NCBI RefSeq assembly: GCF_947090785.1
Contig: NZ_OX352320.1
Location: forward strand, 1,860,001 to 1,924,000
DNA from: Rheinheimera sp. MM224
Lineage (GTDB): Bacteria > Pseudomonadota > Gammaproteobacteria > Enterobacterales > Alteromonadaceae
Direction: 5' to 3'
Length of the DNA: 64,000 nucleotides
Below are positions 42,380 through 50,741 of the stretch, in pieces. The number at the start of each line of letters is the position of its first letter. Positions within the stretch are counted from its first letter, which is position 1. A model generated the notes under the pieces. It did not search any database. It was not told where the DNA came from and saw only the letters and a list, made by a program, of their open reading frames with translations. The translations under genes were made by a program, and so were the position numbers.

Positions 42380-43034
42380 AACCTAAGCCTCTGATATTAT
42401 TGATAACAAGCGGAGAGCCTATAGCACTGAGTTTTTTTCTGATCCGGTGCAGCGCTACATCCAGCGCATTGGGAGTGACCGCATCAGTTAAGCCCCAGGC
42501 AGTTTGCTCTAGTTTTTGCCGGCGTACTGTTTTGCCTTGTTCCTGCATCAAGGTTTGAAGTATTTGCAGCTCAGCAGGGGCTAAAAGACTGCTTTGCAAA
42601 CCATAATGCACTGAAGCCGAATGCAGGCATAAACGGGTGCCGCAGTATTCAGGTTCATTGAGTTGCAGCTGGCCCGGACGACGTAACAAGGCCCGAACTC
42701 TGGCGACCAGCTCGTCCATGGCAAAAGGTTTGATCAGATAATCATCGGCGCCACTTTCTAATCCGTCGATCCTGTCATGTAAGGCATTGCGGGCGGTCAG
42801 CACCAGACAAGGCAGGTTCTGCCGGTTCATTCTCAGATGACGCAGCAAATCCAGACCATCACCATCAGGTAAACCTCTGTCCAGAATTAGTAATTCATAA
42901 GGCTGCATCTGCATGGCCTGTAATGCTGATTTTGCATCTGAAAAAGTATCAGCGGCTATACCTGCTCTTTGTAGTGCGGTACAGACCAGTTCACTTAGGC
43001 GCTCATGGTCTTCGACCAGCAGTATTCTGCTCAT
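42354..43034 (-). CDS. OmpR/PhoB-family response regulator (QseB/TctD-like)
   Basis: A 226-residue regulator. The receiver domain has the acidic pair E8/D9, phospho-acceptor D52 in LLILDRGLPDGDGL, T in VLTARN and K in YLIKPFAMDEL. The C-terminal winged helix (about residues 130-226) carries LTDAVTPNALDVALHRIRKKL, the recognition helix, and VINNIRGLGYAL. It is upstream of and overlapping its kinase gene, and 24 bases downstream of a small secreted-peptide gene on the same strand. Confidence 0.92.
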   Translation of the reverse strand: MSRILLVEDHERLSELVCTALQRAGIAADTFSDAKSALQAMQMQPYELLILDRGLPDGDGLDLLRHLRMNRQNLPCLVLTARNALHDRIDGLESGADDYLIKPFAMDELVARVRALLRRPGQLQLNEPEYCGTRLCLHSASVHYGLQSSLLAPAELQILQTLMQEQGKTVRRQKLEQTAWGLTDAVTPNALDVALHRIRKKLSAIGSPLVINNIRGLGYALSQPQT

Positions 43035-43058
43035 ATAATGTCCCGGATCCTATCTCTG

Positions 43059-43226
43059 TTACTGCAAGCTGGTGGCGCAAAAGGAGTAAATACAGCTTAA
43101 CTTATATTCCGCGTCGACTGGTTGCTGAAATTGCTGAAAACGTTCTGCAGCGACGGGGCGGAAAGGGGAGATAAAACAGATCAACGCCAAAAGTAAAGCG
43201 AGCAACGCAACGGGACGCAAATTCAT
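43059..43226 (-). CDS. small secreted peptide at the head of the two-component operon
   Basis: A 55-residue product from ATG 43226, which has GGAG seven bases upstream. A TTG further up (43253) is also in frame but not needed. Residues 1-27 are a textbook signal peptide (PVALLALLLALICFISPF then VAA), leaving about 28 residues with two cysteines six apart near the C-terminus (SCIYSFCATS). Its stop is 24 bases before the response regulator, same strand. I do not recognise a family. Context suggests a periplasmic peptide that informs or is controlled by the adjacent kinase; this is inference. Confidence 0.55.
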   Translation of the reverse strand: MNLRPVALLALLLALICFISPFRPVAAERFQQFQQPVDAEYKLSCIYSFCATSLQ

Positions 43227-43324
43227 TAACTGACTCCATCTGAGTGAATTCAACAGGAGTCAGCTTACTGGCTGTTTTCTTACGCTTTACTTACCAGCGG
43301 TAACTAAAGCAGTCTTTTGTAGCA

Positions 43325-43558
43325 TTAATGTGTTGGTGTTTTGTCTGCCTGAGCCGTCAGTAAAAACAAAATTTTATCCATATTCAGCTTTTCATAAGGC
43401 ATTAAACGTTCAGGTTTGCCTTCACGTAAGATAGATAAATGATCAGCGGTAAAAGCCAGCACAGCAGCAGAAGTGGTGATGGTATTGCCTTCGACTTTGT
43501 AGTGGCAGTGCGCCAAATCTAAAAAAGCCAAAATACGATTACGGATAGTGGTCATCAT
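43325..43558 (-). CDS. small hypothetical cytosolic protein
   Basis: A 77-residue protein from ATG 43558 with GGAG eight bases upstream; a second Met follows directly. No signal peptide or membrane helix is present. The first half reads TIRNRILAFLDLAHCHYKVEGNTITTSAAVLAFTADH in part, suggesting a mixed alpha/beta fold, and the C-terminus is polar. No family recognised. It is separate from the two-component operon (gap about 70 bases beyond the peptide gene) and is divergent from the nuclease gene. Confidence 0.55.
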   Translation of the reverse strand: MMTTIRNRILAFLDLAHCHYKVEGNTITTSAAVLAFTADHLSILREGKPERLMPYEKLNMDKILFLLTAQADKTPTH

Positions 43559-43846
43559 GGATTGAGCTCCGGTTTAGCGCTTTTTAATAATATTCCCTGT
43601 CGTGTACTACTTCTCTCACTCCGGGAGGAGTTCTCATGCAAAGGCTCTGACAAAGGCTCAGCTGGCTTTGTTCCGCTGATTGGCTAAAAAGTTTAAAAAT
43701 TACGATGAATACCCGCTGAATTCGGACTGATGTCACAAATATTGCGATTGATTAAATAAAAGCCTTAGTTTATTAATATGGTTGTAACATTGTTAACCTC
43801 TAATGTTTACCCGTTAAAATTATAAATAACCCTAAAAGTGAACTCC
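43559..43846. other. intergenic region upstream of the nuclease gene
   Basis: About 290 bases, AT-rich towards the nuclease start, with no open frame or strong hairpin. Promoters for the divergent small protein and the nuclease are expected here, but none can be assigned with confidence. Confidence 0.4.
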
Positions 43847-46810
43847 ATGAGCATAAAAAATCTATGTGCAGTCGCTGTTGCGTTGGCGTTAAGTCCGCAG
43901 TTGCAGGCTGAATTACTGATCTCTGAATACGTTGAAGGTTCGTCCAATAACAAAGCCATAGAACTGGCGAATCTGGGCAGCGTTGCTGTTGATTTAAGCC
44001 AGTACAAACTGCAAATGTTTTTTAATGGCAATACCACTGCTGCCACCACTATTAATTTAACCGGTACTCTGGCCCCTGGTGCCGTGTATGTGATCGCTAA
44101 TAACAATTCAGTAGCTGCGCTAAAAGACAAAGCCCAGTTGCTCAATAGCTCGTCCTGGTATAACGGCGATGATGCTCTGGTGTTATCCAAAGGCGATCAG
44201 ATTATTGATTCGTTTGGCCAGGTAGGCTTTGATCCAGGTAGCGCATGGAATAGCGGTGGAGTTTCTACTGTCGATAAAAGCTTAAGACGCAAAGCTTCGG
44301 TCACTACAGGTGATATCACAACCACTGATGTATTTGACCCTTCATTGCAGTATGAGCAGTTTGCTCAGGATGATTTTAGTGATATTGGCAGCTATAACGG
44401 TGCAGGTCCTGGCACACCGGAAGAGCCAGTTTATGTGCATGGTCAATGTGGTGATGCAACCACGCTGATTTCTGCTATTCAGGGTGAGACTGATGAGTCC
44501 CCTCTGAAAGGTCAGACGGTTTCGGTAGAAGCTGTAGTGACAGCAAGTTTTCAGGATAGCACTGGTTTAAAAGGCTTCTTTATTCAGGAAGAAGCTGCAG
44601 ATCAGGACTTAAACACCCAAAGCTCTGAAGCGGTCTTTGTGTACGACAACCTGTCTGGTAAAGCCGCTGTTGTAGGTGACAAGGTTCGGGTCAGCGCTGT
44701 AGTGGAAGAGTCTTTTGGTCAGACGCAACTGGCGAAACTGGTTGATTTAACGTCCTGTGGCGCAGGTGAAAGCATTGCTGCTGTGCCTGTTACTTTACCT
44801 GTGGCCAGTTTAAGTCAATTTGAAGCGGTTGAAGGCATGAAAGTGCGCTTAACCGAACGTCTGGTGGTGACGGATAACTATGGTTTAGGTCGCTATAACG
44901 AGCTGAGCTTGTCGTCTGAGCGTTTGTATCAGCCAACTCAGGTGGCTTTACCAGGTGATGCAGCCAAAGCTGTGATGGCAACAAACAGCCTGAATAAGCT
45001 GGTCTTGGATGATGGCTCTAACCTGCAAAATAAAGACACTGTGTATCCGGCTCCGGGTTTATCAGCCACTAACACTGTGCGGGTTGGCGATGAAGTTTTA
45101 CCTTTTGATGCAGTGCTTGGTTACGGTTTTAGTAAATACCGTGTTCATCCGTTAACTGAACCTGTGTTTGTCAGCAGCAATCCACGTACTGAACAACCTG
45201 CTATCAGCAAAGGCGATTACCGCATCGCCAGCATTAACGTGCTGAACTATTTCAACGGTGACGGCACAGGAAATGGTTTCCCTACTTCCCGTGGCGCTTC
45301 TACAGCTGTTGAATTTGCCAAGCAACGCGACAAAATTATTGCTGCCATTTCTGCAATGAACGCTGATTTAGTGGGTTTACTGGAAATTGAAAACGACGGT
45401 TTTTCAGAGCAATCCGCTATTGCCGACTTAGTTCGTGGTTTAAATGAAAAAGCGGGTGCTGATGTTTGGGCTTTTGTTGATTTTGCGATGCCACAAGTAG
45501 GGACTGATGCTATTACGTCAGCCATGATTTATCGCAAAGACAAAGTCGTTCAGGCGGGTAGCGCTGCTGTCACTACAGCTGTGCCTTTTGATTATGGTAA
45601 CAGAGCACTGATCAGCCAGAGTTTTCAACTGCCACAATCTGCTGAACTGCTGAATTTCACCGTAGCGCACTTACGATCTAAAGGCAGCTGCCCAAGTGAT
45701 AAAGCGGATTTAGCGAACATTGACTCAGGCGATGGTCAGGGCTGCTGGAATGGAGTACGTCTGCAGGCTGTGCAAGCGATGCACAATTGGCTGGCCGGTT
45801 ACCCAACAGGTGTAGAAACAGACAACAGCGTGATCGTAGGTGACTTTAATGCTTATATGCAGGAAGACCCAATCCGCGCTATGAATGACGCAGGTTATGT
45901 TCAGGTTAGTCAGCAGCTTTATGGCAATAAAGTCAGCTCTTACGTGTTTAATGGCGAGTCAGGCACGCTGGACCATGTATTTGCTGCAGGTGAAATTAAA
46001 AACCGCGTGGCTGAAGTGACAGAGTGGGCCATCAACGCTGATGAGCCTGTGATACTGGATTACAACGAAGAGTATAAGTCTGAGCTTGCTAAGGCAAATT
46101 TCTATGCGCCAGGCCCGTTCCGCTCTTCTGATCATGATCCTATGGTGATGTCGGTTTATTTTGCCAAGCCATTAGTCGAAGACCAGTTTTTCCTGCTGGA
46201 CGAGCAATCTGCTGCTGGTACAGTCGTAGGGCAAATTATCACCAGTTCTGCTGTAGCCATCGCTGATTACCAGTTATCTGGTGAGCAAGCTGACTTGTTT
46301 AGTATCAACTCTACTGGCCAATTAGTAGTGGCCGCTGGTGCTGTGCTTGATTTTGAAAGCCGTCAGGTCCTGCGTTTTGAACTGACAGTACAAACTGAAA
46401 CTGGCCTGGTGTCAGAACCAGCCACAGTTGAAGTACAACTGAATAACTTGCCTGAGTTACCCGTTGTTACTTTGGAAGGTTTAGCTGCTGTACTGTCAGA
46501 TAACGTTCGCCCTGGTACTTTGCTGGCGACAGTGAAAGCTCAGGCGACAGGCAACAACGCTAGTATTCAGAACATTCAGTTGGTTGAAGGTGATAAGTAT
46601 CTGGTACTGAAAAACGGTCAACTGACGCTGAAGAAAAAACTGAACGCAAAACATCAGCCTGAACTTAAATTCAGCATCAAGGCGACAGATTCCTTAGGTG
46701 TTAGTACTACTGTGACTTATGTGATTGAAGTTAATGATGGCAAAGGTAATGCCGTGGTGCAGTGGGTGATTTCTGTAATTAAAGCGGTATTGGGTTGGTT
46801 ATTTGGTTAA
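43847..46810 (+). CDS. ExeM/NucH-family extracellular nuclease with lamin-tail domain
   Basis: A 987-residue secreted DNase. A signal peptide ends near PQLQA, then a lamin-tail domain (about residues 22-140: ELLISEYVEGSSNNKAIEL, VAVDLSQYKLQMF). Next come a ~250-residue OB-fold region (GQTVSVEAVVTASFQ) and the endonuclease/exonuclease/phosphatase domain, with YRIASINVLNYFNGDG, LLEIENDG, VAHLRSKGSCPS, VIVGDFNAY and DHDPM. A cadherin-like C-terminal part follows, with a hydrophobic Trp-rich tail ending VLGWLFG. In Shewanella ExeM degrades extracellular DNA for biofilm remodelling and phosphate supply. An in-frame GTG (43838) is an alternative start. Confidence 0.9.
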   Translation: MSIKNLCAVAVALALSPQLQAELLISEYVEGSSNNKAIELANLGSVAVDLSQYKLQMFFNGNTTAATTINLTGTLAPGAVYVIANNNSVAALKDKAQLLNSSSWYNGDDALVLSKGDQIIDSFGQVGFDPGSAWNSGGVSTVDKSLRRKASVTTGDITTTDVFDPSLQYEQFAQDDFSDIGSYNGAGPGTPEEPVYVHGQCGDATTLISAIQGETDESPLKGQTVSVEAVVTASFQDSTGLKGFFIQEEAADQDLNTQSSEAVFVYDNLSGKAAVVGDKVRVSAVVEESFGQTQLAKLVDLTSCGAGESIAAVPVTLPVASLSQFEAVEGMKVRLTERLVVTDNYGLGRYNELSLSSERLYQPTQVALPGDAAKAVMATNSLNKLVLDDGSNLQNKDTVYPAPGLSATNTVRVGDEVLPFDAVLGYGFSKYRVHPLTEPVFVSSNPRTEQPAISKGDYRIASINVLNYFNGDGTGNGFPTSRGASTAVEFAKQRDKIIAAISAMNADLVGLLEIENDGFSEQSAIADLVRGLNEKAGADVWAFVDFAMPQVGTDAITSAMIYRKDKVVQAGSAAVTTAVPFDYGNRALISQSFQLPQSAELLNFTVAHLRSKGSCPSDKADLANIDSGDGQGCWNGVRLQAVQAMHNWLAGYPTGVETDNSVIVGDFNAYMQEDPIRAMNDAGYVQVSQQLYGNKVSSYVFNGESGTLDHVFAAGEIKNRVAEVTEWAINADEPVILDYNEEYKSELAKANFYAPGPFRSSDHDPMVMSVYFAKPLVEDQFFLLDEQSAAGTVVGQIITSSAVAIADYQLSGEQADLFSINSTGQLVVAAGAVLDFESRQVLRFELTVQTETGLVSEPATVEVQLNNLPELPVVTLEGLAAVLSDNVRPGTLLATVKAQATGNNASIQNIQLVEGDKYLVLKNGQLTLKKKLNAKHQPELKFSIKATDSLGVSTTVTYVIEVNDGKGNAVVQWVISVIKAVLGWLFG

Positions 46811-46840
46811 CCTTTATTTGAGGTAGACCAGAGAATAACG

Positions 46841-46873
46841 AAACAGCCACCTGCGGGTGGCTGTTTTTTTGGC
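46841..46873 (+). terminator. terminator after the nuclease gene
   Basis: An 11-bp stem (AAACAGCCACC / GGTGGCTGTTT) with a TGCG loop, followed by a T-run. Confidence 0.88.
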
Positions 46874-46976
46874 TGCTCATCAGGGTTATTTTGTGTTACA
46901 AGGAACCTAATTGTTTAGCCAGAGTCTGGTTGATTCAGATCCAGGTATTCACGCTCTAGTAAAAGGAAATAGTCAG

Positions 46977-47423
46977 GTGAAACAACAGTATTGGGTAGGG
47001 CTTGTGAGTGTTGTTGTGCTTCTGGCCGGATGTTCATCAACACCGCATCAGCGCTCTGAGGCGAAGGCCATTTTTAAAGCCTGCGTGCATCCGGATCAAA
47101 GTAAACAATTCAGCTACCGCAAAGGCCGTCCTATGCAAATAGAACAAAAAGTGATGATGCAACGTATGGCAGAAGAGCGGTCAATGCAAAGACGAGCCCG
47201 GCCTGCCAATACCGACAGGTATGACAAAGAACCTGGCGAAGGACCTTTGTACGACGAGCTAGCCGAACTGATGGAAACCAAGCAATTCTGTAAAGAAGGC
47301 TACTTCGAACTCGACAGCAGTTTTGAGCATGGTTACGAGCGCATTATTGGTGAATGTAACGACAGCGCAACAGAGCAGGAGATGAAAAAGTTACCTCTTT
47401 GTGGGCCTGCGGATAGGCTCTGA
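46977..47423 (+). CDS. putative lipoprotein of unknown function
   Basis: From GTG 46977 (AGGA nine bases upstream) the product is 148 residues with a lipoprotein signal: hydrophobic VGLVSVVVLLAGC with the lipobox LAGC, then SSTP. An in-frame TTG at 46911 has a better-spaced AAGGA but would add 22 residues before the signal, so the GTG is preferred. The mature part is polar, with KACVHPDQ, a Met/Arg-rich helix (VMMQRMAEERSMQRRARPA), and three further cysteines (FCKEGY, GECND, LCGPAD) that could form disulfides. No family recognised. Confidence 0.55.
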   Translation: MKQQYWVGLVSVVVLLAGCSSTPHQRSEAKAIFKACVHPDQSKQFSYRKGRPMQIEQKVMMQRMAEERSMQRRARPANTDRYDKEPGEGPLYDELAELMETKQFCKEGYFELDSSFEHGYERIIGECNDSATEQEMKKLPLCGPADRL

Positions 47424-47819
47424 ATTCGCCTTGTTTAGCATTTTTAGACTGTCTAACCCCTGAGGCAGTCTGATTATTGATGCCAGTCAATAGGCACTGG
47501 CTGACCAATTGATTTTTGTACTGACACCCAAGCTGAGCACTGCTGCTATCCCATGGCAGCAGGTTTGCTGATTAGCTACACAGCTGCAAATGGACCTTGA
47601 AAGCCTGCGCGGGCTCTGACTTTGATGGACCCCTTTCTCTTATTACCTCCAGGTAGTGTGCTTCTTAGCCCAGGCTGTTGTTAGGCCCCAGATCCGATTG
47701 AATTTGTCTTTACCACGCTTGCCGACACAATGAGCAGAAAATTAAATGATAAAATTGATACCAATTTTATTTTCAATATGATATAAATGATAAAATCGGT
47801 AATTTAAGTGGTGGCTGAT
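47424..47819. promoter_or_regulatory. structured intergenic region with a 13-bp direct repeat before the chemoreceptor
   Basis: About 395 bases without a gene. TAAATGATAAAAT occurs exactly twice, at 47743-47755 and 47784-47796, 41 bases apart (about four helical turns). An inverted repeat (ATAAAATTG / CAATTTTAT, 47749-47770) overlaps the first copy. Upstream are three small hairpins at 47446-47471, 47482-47501 and 47540-47562. The repeats lie 25-75 bases before the chemoreceptor start and look like operator sites. Confidence 0.4.
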
Positions 47820-49427
47820 ATGAACTTTAATAGTATTCGGGTGAAAAGTAGTATTCCTACAGCGTTGATGGCTATCACTGTGGTGGTGGTGATCTTGTTA
47901 TTTAGTTACCTGAACTTGCTGCAAGAAAGAGCGTTAAAAATTGAAGCTGAAAATTTCTTGCCAGCCACTTCAACCGTATTAAACGCTGACCGCGATTTAT
48001 ACCAGGCAAAACTGGCGTTGACTCATTACAGCGTGACCACGAATGCCGAAGCGCGGACTGACTTTGATGAAAACGCAGCTCAGGTCAAACAACGTTTTGC
48101 CGAGTATTTAGGGCTATTGTCGGCTTACCCTGAGATTTCAACAAAATTCTCCGATTTTGATGCTAGCTATCAAAGCTGGTTGCAAAGCGCTGTGGTGGTG
48201 TTTAATGCTCCTGCAGGTGCCGAATTGACCTCTTTATTAGCGACTGAAGAAACTACCTTTGCGGCGCTTCGAAAAATACTGAATCTGGCAGGCGAGGTTG
48301 CATTAGAGTTATCCGGGCAGGAACAAACTAAATTGCATGAAAAAATTCAGCTGTTTAATAGACTGACTTACGGGTTTGCTTTCGCATTACTACTGATTTC
48401 CGGCTGGTTCAGTTATAAAGGCCCACGGGATTTAACCCGACAAATTAATGCGCTGACTCAGCGTCTGGCTGAAATAGCTTCAGGTGATGGTGACTTAACA
48501 GCACGCCTCCACATTACCAGTAAAGATGAATTTGCCGATTTGGCTGCGCAGTTTAATAGTTTTATTGCCAATCAGTGCAACATGATTGCCGCCATTTTGC
48601 AGCAGGCCAGTCAACTGAGCCAGTTGACGACCCAGTTGTCTGATTCAGCAGTAAAAACCAACGCTATTACCTCTTCGTTGAATATTGCCTCCGATTCTAT
48701 TGTCAGCGCCGTTCACGAGATGACATTAGCCAATAAAGAAATGGCTCAGGTGGCGACAGAAACAGCTCAGGAGTCTGATCAGGCACGCAAAAGCGCTGGC
48801 TTAGGCTTGGAAGTGGTGGATAAAGTAACCAACAGCATGGGCAAACTGACCGCTGATGTGGATGCGGCTTTGGTTTTCTCGGCTGATTTGGAAAAAAGCT
48901 CAGGCACTATCAGCTCAGTGCTAGAGGTGATCCGCAGTATTGCCGATCAAACCAATTTACTGGCGTTAAACGCGGCTATAGAGGCCGCTCGGGCTGGCGA
49001 ACAAGGCCGTGGTTTTGCGGTAGTGGCCGATGAAGTACGAACCCTTGCATCACGCACTCAGCAAAGCACGAACCATATTCAGGAGATTATTTCACAGCTG
49101 CAAAACCGGGTGTCCGAGTCGACTCAGGCCATTAATAGCGGTAAACAAAACGCCGATTTAACAGTGGCTAATTTTGGCCAGGCAGAGCAAGTGTTCCACC
49201 TGATTATGCAGTCCTCAGTACAAGTCAACGATATGGCGATTCGCACAGCAGCGGCAACAGAAGAGCAGGCCGTGGTATCGGAAGAGATCACGAAAAACCT
49301 CTACGCATTGCACGACCAGGCCAGCGCAGCCGGTGATGTGGCTAAAGAAAATAACAAGTTATCAGCCGATATCCGGCAATTATCCGATGTGCTTTTTAGT
49401 CTGGTTGGGAAGTTTAAAATCAGCTAA
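47820..49427 (+). CDS. methyl-accepting chemotaxis protein
   Basis: A 535-residue chemoreceptor. TM1 at about 13-33 ([20 protein letters not shown]), a ~150-residue helical periplasmic domain, TM2 ([16 protein letters not shown]), HAMP, and the signalling coiled coil with the hairpin [20 protein letters not shown] then [15 protein letters not shown]. The Vibrio-type C-terminus lacks a CheR-binding pentapeptide (ends GKFKIS). A 4HB-like ligand domain is likely from its helical content; ligand unknown. In-frame GTG codons at 47808 and 47811 are alternative starts, and no RBS is clear. Confidence 0.9.
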   Translation: MNFNSIRVKSSIPTALMAITVVVVILLFSYLNLLQERALKIEAENFLPATSTVLNADRDLYQAKLALTHYSVTTNAEARTDFDENAAQVKQRFAEYLGLLSAYPEISTKFSDFDASYQSWLQSAVVVFNAPAGAELTSLLATEETTFAALRKILNLAGEVALELSGQEQTKLHEKIQLFNRLTYGFAFALLLISGWFSYKGPRDLTRQINALTQRLAEIASGDGDLTARLHITSKDEFADLAAQFNSFIANQCNMIAAILQQASQLSQLTTQLSDSAVKTNAITSSLNIASDSIVSAVHEMTLANKEMAQVATETAQESDQARKSAGLGLEVVDKVTNSMGKLTADVDAALVFSADLEKSSGTISSVLEVIRSIADQTNLLALNAAIEAARAGEQGRGFAVVADEVRTLASRTQQSTNHIQEIISQLQNRVSESTQAINSGKQNADLTVANFGQAEQVFHLIMQSSVQVNDMAIRTAAATEEQAVVSEEITKNLYALHDQASAAGDVAKENNKLSADIRQLSDVLFSLVGKFKIS

Positions 49428-49452
49428 GCCGTATAACTATTGATGTATCAGG

Positions 49453-49481
49453 GCCTGCAGCAGAAATGTTGCAGGCTTTTT
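49453..49481 (+). terminator. terminator after the chemoreceptor gene
   Basis: A 7-bp stem (GCCTGCA / TGCAGGC) with a 10-base loop, followed by TTTTTC. Confidence 0.7.
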
Positions 49482-49865
49482 CTTTGTAGCTAATTAAGTA
49501 AGTTACCCTTTAATCCTTATGAGCAGCTTAAAAACAATAGCGCCTACTGAGTTCGACTCAAAGGGCGCAGTCAACTACAACGCAGTTGCCCGGACCTTTA
49601 TTCAGGTCGTTAGTATCGTCACTTTGTGCCAAGAGCAGACATTTCTAATCTTTCCCAAACTTTGAGCTCGGTAAAAATATCCTGTCAGCATTTGGATGTT
49701 GCCTGCGCTTGTGAGAAGGATTGATCCGTATTTGTAGCAAACCTAAATACCATTTGTACCTAAATGGTATTGTAAGATTTAGAGAAGCGATGTAGTGTTC
49801 CATACAATAAATTTATAATTGAGGAGAGGTTCGTATTTAAATACAGATCTTTCCGCTGAATAAGC
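49482..49865. other. non-coding left flank of the cassette array with clustered hairpins
   Basis: About 385 bases without a supportable gene. Three hairpins follow one another at 49540-49568 (GCGCC-TAC-TGAGT-TCG-ACTCA-AAG-GGCGC), 49572-49588 (CAACT/AGTTG) and 49593-49608 (GACCT/AGGTC). A 9-bp inverted repeat ATACCATTT/AAATGGTAT lies at 49747-49770. The right edge meets the first cassette boundary at 49866, so the tail could hold an attI-like or eroded attC site, but no integrase gene is present and no attI can be demonstrated. Confidence 0.45.
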
Positions 49866-49881
49866 GTTACAGCTAGGATGT

Positions 49882-50694
49882 ATGATGCAAAGCAAGACGA
49901 TAACAAGCTGGAGTGATTTTGATCGAATCGTCAGTAAAAAACACTTTCGCAAATGGATTTTTAGAGGCCAGTCTTCGTCTGATTGGGCTCTTGAGAGTTC
50001 ATTGCATCGTGCATTTAAAGAAGCTCAGTCAATACATAAACTAAGTAGGGGAAAAGAGAAAAATCTGAACCGGGTTGAGCATGAAAAGGTGATGATAGAT
50101 CGTTTCAAGTGTAACGCTCACTTGTACCTAGATCATCTTCCACAGGCTGAAGATCTCCTAAGTTGGCTCTCCCTGATGCAACATCATGGGGCTCCTACCA
50201 GATTGTTAGATTTTTCGTTTTCTCCCTATGTTGCATTGTTCTTTGCGTTAGAGTCCGGCGAAGACGATGCTGCAGTCTATTGTATAAATCATGATGCTAT
50301 TCGAAATGATGACGATAAATATTTCGGGGAAAATAGACTCGAAGTGTATTCTAAGATACTTGACCCTGTAAATGGAAAATCTGACCCATATCTTTTCGCA
50401 TTTGAGCCTACGTTTTCTAATCAACGCTTACTATCTCAGCAAGGCCTATTTGTTGCGACAAACACGCTCGATATAAGTCATGGAAAAATATTGAATGACT
50501 ATGCCATTAAAGATACTGATGTAATTAAAATTATAATACCAGCCAAGCAAAGGTTTGAAGGGCTTCGAAAGTTAAATAAAATGAACATAAATTCCTCAAA
50601 TATATATCCAGGATTGGATGGTTTTTGCAAGAGTATGCTAAGACAACCAGTTTTTGGTCTGGAATGGCAGCGAAGAATCGGCAATGAGCTGTAA
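49882..50694 (+). CDS. FRG-domain protein (cassette-borne)
   Basis: A 270-residue protein (or 269 from the second ATG, 49885, whose AGGA spacing of six is better). The FRG domain is clear: WIFRGQSSSDWALESSLHR with F27-R28-G29, then LMQHHGAPTRLLDFSFSPYVALFFAL, the second signature. The C-terminal part holds FSNQRLLSQQGLFVA and ends at the attC site. FRG domains are found in phage-defence and toxin-like contexts, but their activity is not firmly known. It starts ten bases after the cassette boundary, as cassette genes usually do, and its stop TAA is the start of the attC TAAC. Confidence 0.85.
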   Translation: MMQSKTITSWSDFDRIVSKKHFRKWIFRGQSSSDWALESSLHRAFKEAQSIHKLSRGKEKNLNRVEHEKVMIDRFKCNAHLYLDHLPQAEDLLSWLSLMQHHGAPTRLLDFSFSPYVALFFALESGEDDAAVYCINHDAIRNDDDKYFGENRLEVYSKILDPVNGKSDPYLFAFEPTFSNQRLLSQQGLFVATNTLDISHGKILNDYAIKDTDVIKIIIPAKQRFEGLRKLNKMNINSSNIYPGLDGFCKSMLRQPVFGLEWQRRIGNEL

Positions 50695-50736
50695 CAAAGC
50701 ATTGCAGCGTACAAGCCACTGAATGCGGCGTTAGAG
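50689..50736 (+). other. attC recombination site of the FRG cassette
   Basis: R'' CTGTAAC (50689-50695), spacer AAA, L'' GCATTGCAG (50699-50707), 11-base loop, L' CTGAATGC (50719-50726), spacer GGC, R' GTTAGAG (50730-50736). L'' and L' pair perfectly except for one unpaired G, the extrahelical base expected in attC. The spacers are symmetrical at three bases each. At 48 bp it is at the short end for attC sites. Confidence 0.8.
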
Positions 50737-50741
50737 TTTAT

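Noticed and set aside
49747..49770. 9-bp inverted repeat as an attI or terminator
   Set aside because: No integrase-binding-like repeats around it and no T-run; only its presence is recorded.
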